Shown: piece by piece, positions 51,647-56,347 of the stretch
How the letters are laid out: each line of letters begins with the position of its first letter
Position numbering within the stretch: position 1 is the first letter of the stretch
NCBI GenBank assembly: GCA_902536695.1
Contig: CACAYQ010000004.1
Coordinates: forward strand, 1 to 56,347
From: an uncultured Bacteroidota bacterium
GTDB lineage: Bacteria; Bacteroidota; Bacteroidia; Flavobacteriales_D; Parvicellaceae
DNA: 56,347 bases
Direction of reading: 5' to 3'
The notes under the pieces: model-generated
What the model was told of the DNA's origin: nothing
What the model saw: the letters and a program-made list of their open reading frames with translations, nothing else
The model's database searches: none
Translations under genes and position numbers: made by a program

Positions 51647-52207
51647 ATGAATGTTTTAGAATCCTGCAAAGAAAAGTATAAAGATTCACAGCAATTTTTT
51701 GAAGATAAAGATGCTACCCTTTTTCTTACCCATTTTGGTGAATTAGATTCCGAAAAAATTACCAACTTAAGTTCAAAGAGCGAAGAGCACTTAATTGAAA
51801 TTGGCGCAGCCAAAAGAACCGTAAGAAATATTTTCAATATCCTTATTGAAGGTCTACAAAACATTATTAATCATGGTGATACCTCACCTAACGGAAAACA
51901 GCTGTCTTTTTTTAATATGGGAGAATTCAACAACCAATACCTTGTATCGTTTTCAAACTTGATTTTGAATCATAAAACAAATAGTATTGTTGAAGCCATT
52001 AATAGACTAAACAATGAAGATCAAGCAGGAGTAAAACAGATTTATCTTAAGACCCTGACTAATGGTGAAATTTCTGAAAAAGGTGGAGCAGGATTGGGGA
52101 TTATCACCATGGCCATGAAATCTAAAAATGAAATCAAATACCAGGTGACTAAAATTAATCACGAATTGTCACTAATTACCATTGAAGCTAAAATCGATAA
52201 AATTTAA
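51647..52207 (+). CDS. siaB: SiaB family protein kinase (GHKL-like, DUF6272)
   Basis: NIFNILIEGLQNIINHGDTSPNGKQ N-box-like, SEKGGAGLGIITMAMKS; followed by SiaC. Confidence 0.85.
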   Translation: MNVLESCKEKYKDSQQFFEDKDATLFLTHFGELDSEKITNLSSKSEEHLIEIGAAKRTVRNIFNILIEGLQNIINHGDTSPNGKQLSFFNMGEFNNQYLVSFSNLILNHKTNSIVEAINRLNNEDQAGVKQIYLKTLTNGEISEKGGAGLGIITMAMKSKNEIKYQVTKINHELSLITIEAKIDKI

Positions 52208-52208
52208 T

Positions 52209-52583
52209 ATGATGGAAAACTTACACATTGAAGAAACAAAATGTACCCCATTTATAAACGGAGATGTAAATGGAGCTTTAACCATAAAGGGTAATTGTTT
52301 TCCTGAAAATTCACTTACATTTTTTGAAACGATTAACAATTGGATGGATACGCTTCCAAGTGATTTAAGTTCATTTGTGATGGATTGTGAACTCAATTAT
52401 ATCGCTTCATCTAGTGTAATGCATATATTCAAATTGATGCAAAAAGCAGAGGAACATTTCCCAGTAGACAAAATTGAAATCAAATGGAAGTTTGAAGTAG
52501 ATGATGAAGATATTGAGAAGTTAGGCGAAGAATTTAATAATTTGACTAAGTCAGAGATCAAACTCATTCCAGTAGAAGTTTAG
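52209..52583 (+). CDS. siaC: SiaC family regulatory phosphoprotein (DUF1987)
   Basis: TPFINGDVNGALTIKGNCFPENSLTFFETINNWMDTL...CELNYIASSSVMHIFKLM; ATG 52209. Confidence 0.85.
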   Translation: MMENLHIEETKCTPFINGDVNGALTIKGNCFPENSLTFFETINNWMDTLPSDLSSFVMDCELNYIASSSVMHIFKLMQKAEEHFPVDKIEIKWKFEVDDEDIEKLGEEFNNLTKSEIKLIPVEV

Positions 52584-53959
52584 TTTACGTAATAACTCAC
52601 TTTCTTTAACTTATCCCATTTTCCTTTCGTAAAGTCGGGAAACTTAACACCCTTACTATTCTTTTTAATTGACTTTTTGGATAACGCTATTACAGCAGAC
52701 CACTCAGCAGCATCGTAAACATCCTGATCTAACGGCAATCCATTTCTTAAACAATAGATCAATCTATAATCCATGATATAATCCATACCACCATGGCCAC
52801 CAATTTCTTTTGCTCTATCTTTAATATTTTTAATGGGCTTAGGCTCATATTTCAGTAGGGTATCACTTAGCTGTTCTACATCTATCGAACGGTGCGCATT
52901 GGGTTCAAATGCCATTCCTTTAACAGGATATTTTTGAACAAATCCATTTGTACCGCTTACCGTAAATAGTCTTGAATATGGTCTGGGACTAGTGACATCA
53001 TGTTGCAGCATAATGGTTTTACCACGATTTGTTTTTATTAAAGTAATATTCATATCTCCCTTTTGAAATTGATTTCCCTGCCAGTCACTTTGGTTTGATA
53101 AATTTGAATTAGCATATTGAGTTAAACCAAATTGATTGCTTGACATGGATACCAATCTTTCCATCTTATCACCTCTGTGGATATTTAAAATATGAGCTAA
53201 CGGTCCTAAACCGTGAGTTGGATAAGTATTACCATTCGTTTTTTGTAATCTTTTTAGCCTCCAGTGATTCCAATAATATGTATCACTAAAATTCAATGCC
53301 CTAAGATCGTGTATGTAGGCGCCTTCCGTGTGAACTAATTCTCCAAACAATCCTTTTTTAGCCATATTATGAACACTAATTTCAAAGAAATCATACATGC
53401 AATTTTCTAATTGCATACAATGTTTTTTTGTTTTTTCAGCTGTTTTAACTAATTCCCAGCACTCTTTAATGGTTAGGGCTGCAGGAACTTCAACGGCTAC
53501 ATGTTTACCGTGATTCATAGCATAGACTGCAATTGGAGTATGCAATTCCCAATGAGTACATACATAGATTAAATCAATATCATCTCTTTCAGAAATGGAT
53601 TTCCAATCAGACGAGCCATAATATAGATCAGGTACTTTCAGATTGTCATTTAAGAAATATCTTTCTGCAGATTGATTTACTTTAGAAGAGTCTATATCAG
53701 AAATAGCCTTGATTTGAACACCAACAATTTTTGGCAACCTTTCTAAAGCCATTTGACCTCTATTACCCAAACCAATTACAGCTATCCTAACCGAATCCAA
53801 TGGCTTCACGTTGTGTTCCAACATATGATTAGTTGAGCTAAATTTAGCTTTTGAATCCCAAACCTGAAAAAGCCCATTATCTTGAGCAACTATGGTAATC
53901 GCAAATAATAAAATGTTTAACAAAAAAAGGCTAGATGTTAATCTAGTTCGCATTAGCAC
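52580..53959 (-). CDS. Secreted Gfo/Idh/MocA-fold protein, GH109 (alpha-N-acetylgalactosaminidase)-like
   Basis: Signal peptide; [78 protein letters not shown]. Confidence 0.85.
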   Translation of the reverse strand: MLMRTRLTSSLFLLNILLFAITIVAQDNGLFQVWDSKAKFSSTNHMLEHNVKPLDSVRIAVIGLGNRGQMALERLPKIVGVQIKAISDIDSSKVNQSAERYFLNDNLKVPDLYYGSSDWKSISERDDIDLIYVCTHWELHTPIAVYAMNHGKHVAVEVPAALTIKECWELVKTAEKTKKHCMQLENCMYDFFEISVHNMAKKGLFGELVHTEGAYIHDLRALNFSDTYYWNHWRLKRLQKTNGNTYPTHGLGPLAHILNIHRGDKMERLVSMSSNQFGLTQYANSNLSNQSDWQGNQFQKGDMNITLIKTNRGKTIMLQHDVTSPRPYSRLFTVSGTNGFVQKYPVKGMAFEPNAHRSIDVEQLSDTLLKYEPKPIKNIKDRAKEIGGHGGMDYIMDYRLIYCLRNGLPLDQDVYDAAEWSAVIALSKKSIKKNSKGVKFPDFTKGKWDKLKKVSYYVN

Positions 53960-56210
53960 GTATTAAATTAAGTGCTGAGCCAGCTCTGAACCATTCAATC
54001 TGTTGTTCATTATATGTATGATTTAATGTGATCTGATCCGAAGAACCATCTTGATGCACAACTTGTAACGTTAATGATTTGTTAGGTGCAAAAGAATCAA
54101 GGTCTATAAAATTAAATGTATCGTCTTCTCTGATCAGATCGTAATCACTTTCATTTTCAAAAGTCAACCCTAACATACCTTGTTTCTTGAGATTGGTTTC
54201 ATGAATTCGAGCAAATGATTTCACTATTACTGCTGAAACGCCCAAATGTCTTGGTTCCATAGCAGCATGCTCTCTAGATGATCCTTCCCCATAGTTATGA
54301 TCACCAACCACTATTGACGGCACTCCTGCAGCTTTATAAGCCCTAGCGGTAGCTGGTACTTCTAACTTATCACCGGTAAGCTGGTTAACTACTTCATTAG
54401 CTTCTCCACTAAATGCATTAATGGCTCCTATTAAACAATTATTAGAAATATTATCTAAATGTCCTCTGTATCTAAGCCAAGGGCCAGCCATAGATATATG
54501 ATCTGTAGTACATTTACCCTGAGCTTTAATAAGCAATTTAGCTCCATTTATATTTTCTCCATTCCAAGCTGGAAAAGGGGTTAAAAGCTGTAATCTTTCT
54601 GAACTAGAATTTACTTCTACAAGAACAGAATTACCATCTAATGCTGGTTCCTGATAGCCATTATCTTTGACATCAAACCCTTTTTCTGGAAGTTCAATTC
54701 CAACAGGTTCATCTAAGTATACGTTCTCGCCATTCTCATTTGTTAATGGGTCAACAATAGGGTTAAAGTCAAGCTTACCCGAAATAGCAATAGCAGCTAC
54801 CATTTCTGGAGAAGTTACAAAGGCCATGGTATTGGGATTTCCGTCAGCTCTTTTTCTAAAATTTCTATTAAATGAGTGCACGATAGAATTCGTCTCTTGC
54901 TTCTCTGCTCCAGGTCTATCCCACTGACCAATACATGGTCCACATGCATTTGTAAATATTTTTGCTGACTCAAACTTTTTAAATGTGTCCATTAAGCCAT
55001 CTCGTTCAGCCGTATATCTTACTTGCTCTGAACCAGGATTAATACCCAAAATAGCTTTTGGTTTCACTCCTTTATTTACTGCGTCATCAACGATAGATGC
55101 TGCACGGGTTAGATCTTCATAAGATGAATTGGTACAAGAACCTATAAGCGCCCACTCTATATCAGTAGGCCAATTATTTTTAGATGCCGCATCTTTCATT
55201 TCGGCTACAGGGGTAGCTAAATCTGGTGTAAATGGACCATTTAGATGAGGAGTTAACGTATTGAGGTCGATTTCAATAACTTGATCAAAGTATTGTTCTG
55301 GATTTTGATAAACTTCAGCATCTCCTGTTAAATGATCAGCAATTAAATCAGCAGATTTTACAACCTCTTCTCTTGCCGTTGCGTTGAGGTATCTCCTCAT
55401 TGAATCATCATAACCAAAGGTAGATGTGGTTGCACCAATCTCAGCCCCCATATTACAAATGGTCCCTTTTCCAGTACAAGAAATAGATTCTGCACCTTCA
55501 CCAAAATACTCTACTATACAACCTGTTCCTCCCTTAACAGTTAAGATACCAGCTACTTTTAAAATCACGTCCTTAGGCGAAGTCCAGCCATTCATTTTGC
55601 CAGTCAACTTTACCCCGATAAGTTTTGGGAATTTCAATTCCCAAGGCATTCCTGCCATTACATCAACCGCATCTGCACCACCAACTCCTATAGCAACCAT
55701 TCCAAGTCCACCTGCATTTACTGTATGAGAATCGGTTCCTATCATCATTCCCCCAGGAAAAGCATAATTTTCTAAAACAACCTGATGGATGATTCCAGCT
55801 CCTGGCTTCCAAAATCCAATACCGTATTTGTTACAAACTGAACTTAAAAAGTTATATACTTCATTGTTTTTATTGATCGCTTCTTGTAAGTCTTTATCTG
55901 CCCCTATTCTAGCTTGGATTAAATGATCTGCATGCACAGTAGAGGGTACTGCAGCTTTTTGCTTACCTGCTTGCATAAATTGAAGCAAGGCCATTTGAGC
56001 AGTTGCATCTTGCATGGCTACACGATCCGGAGCAAAATCCACATAAGAAGCACCTCTTTCATACACTTCTTTCGCTTCACCATCCCATAAATGAGTATAA
56101 AGAATTTTTTCTGAAAGGGTTAATGGTTTTTGTAAAAGTGTTCTTGCAGCTTCAACTTTTTGAGGATATAACTCATAAAGCTTTTTAATCATTTCTAGAT
56201 CGAATACCAT
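53943..56210 (-). CDS. acn: Aconitate hydratase
   Basis: [96 protein letters not shown]. Confidence 0.98.
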   Translation of the reverse strand: MVFDLEMIKKLYELYPQKVEAARTLLQKPLTLSEKILYTHLWDGEAKEVYERGASYVDFAPDRVAMQDATAQMALLQFMQAGKQKAAVPSTVHADHLIQARIGADKDLQEAINKNNEVYNFLSSVCNKYGIGFWKPGAGIIHQVVLENYAFPGGMMIGTDSHTVNAGGLGMVAIGVGGADAVDVMAGMPWELKFPKLIGVKLTGKMNGWTSPKDVILKVAGILTVKGGTGCIVEYFGEGAESISCTGKGTICNMGAEIGATTSTFGYDDSMRRYLNATAREEVVKSADLIADHLTGDAEVYQNPEQYFDQVIEIDLNTLTPHLNGPFTPDLATPVAEMKDAASKNNWPTDIEWALIGSCTNSSYEDLTRAASIVDDAVNKGVKPKAILGINPGSEQVRYTAERDGLMDTFKKFESAKIFTNACGPCIGQWDRPGAEKQETNSIVHSFNRNFRKRADGNPNTMAFVTSPEMVAAIAISGKLDFNPIVDPLTNENGENVYLDEPVGIELPEKGFDVKDNGYQEPALDGNSVLVEVNSSSERLQLLTPFPAWNGENINGAKLLIKAQGKCTTDHISMAGPWLRYRGHLDNISNNCLIGAINAFSGEANEVVNQLTGDKLEVPATARAYKAAGVPSIVVGDHNYGEGSSREHAAMEPRHLGVSAVIVKSFARIHETNLKKQGMLGLTFENESDYDLIREDDTFNFIDLDSFAPNKSLTLQVVHQDGSSDQITLNHTYNEQQIEWFRAGSALNLIRANAN

Positions 56211-56347
56211 GTTTTAAATTTAGATTCCGAAAATAGAAAATTGTATCGATTTTAAAAAACGAAAAAACAGTTAAAGTAGAATATTTTTGATCTCTGATAA
56301 AGTGGATACTTCTTTCCATATCAATCGACTATGATTGAATTTATTAG

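Noticed and set aside
54667-55728. + strand ORFs 54667-54927 and 55426-55728 opposite aconitase
   Set aside because: Antisense shadow ORFs inside a highly conserved coding gene; no start context or homology signal.
1-56347. tRNA, rRNA, CRISPR array, IS element or integrase
   Set aside because: No cloverleaf-like, rRNA, regularly spaced repeat or transposase/recombinase signal found on reading; intergenic gaps are mostly short and AT-rich. A tRNAscan/Infernal run would be decisive.

Overview
AT-rich Bacteroidota-type DNA (consistent with TTG-N~19-TAnnTTTG promoters, GH109, SiaB/SiaC and DUF4956 families; species not determined). About 1-35 kb is a large surface-polysaccharide locus. It holds GT2/GT4 glycosyltransferases, an ABC-2 exporter pair (Wzm/Wzt-like) and an unusually dense set of decoration enzymes: 2 formyltransferase-domain proteins, 5 methyltransferases, MBOAT plus SGNH-like partner, hexapeptide acetyltransferase, carbamoyltransferase, 2 asparagine-synthase-like amidotransferases, and a HisH/HisF/WbpG-type amidotransferase trio. 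About 35-56 kb is mainly housekeeping and envelope genes (rlmH, nadC, wecB, yihY, rsmE, purB, cinA, siaB/siaC, GH109, aconitase). It also contains a small operon of CotH-like/beta-helix lipoprotein, DUF4956 membrane protein and exported lipoprotein inorganic pyrophosphatase. Points most worth a second look: (i) six single-base-excess homopolymer frameshifts confined to 29.5-35.9 kb, probably assembly error but possibly slippage; (ii) the CotH-like/DUF4956/lipo-PPase operon, with a 19-bp tandem duplication that separated two formerly overlapping genes; (iii) a HisF paralog lacking the catalytic Asp; (iv) a formyltransferase-GINT1-like fusion with a substituted catalytic Asn; (v) a decayed D-Ala-D-Ala ligase fragment; (vi) repeated 3' overlaps of convergent genes. 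No tRNA, rRNA, CRISPR or intact mobile element was seen. All family calls come from motif recognition by eye, with no database search.
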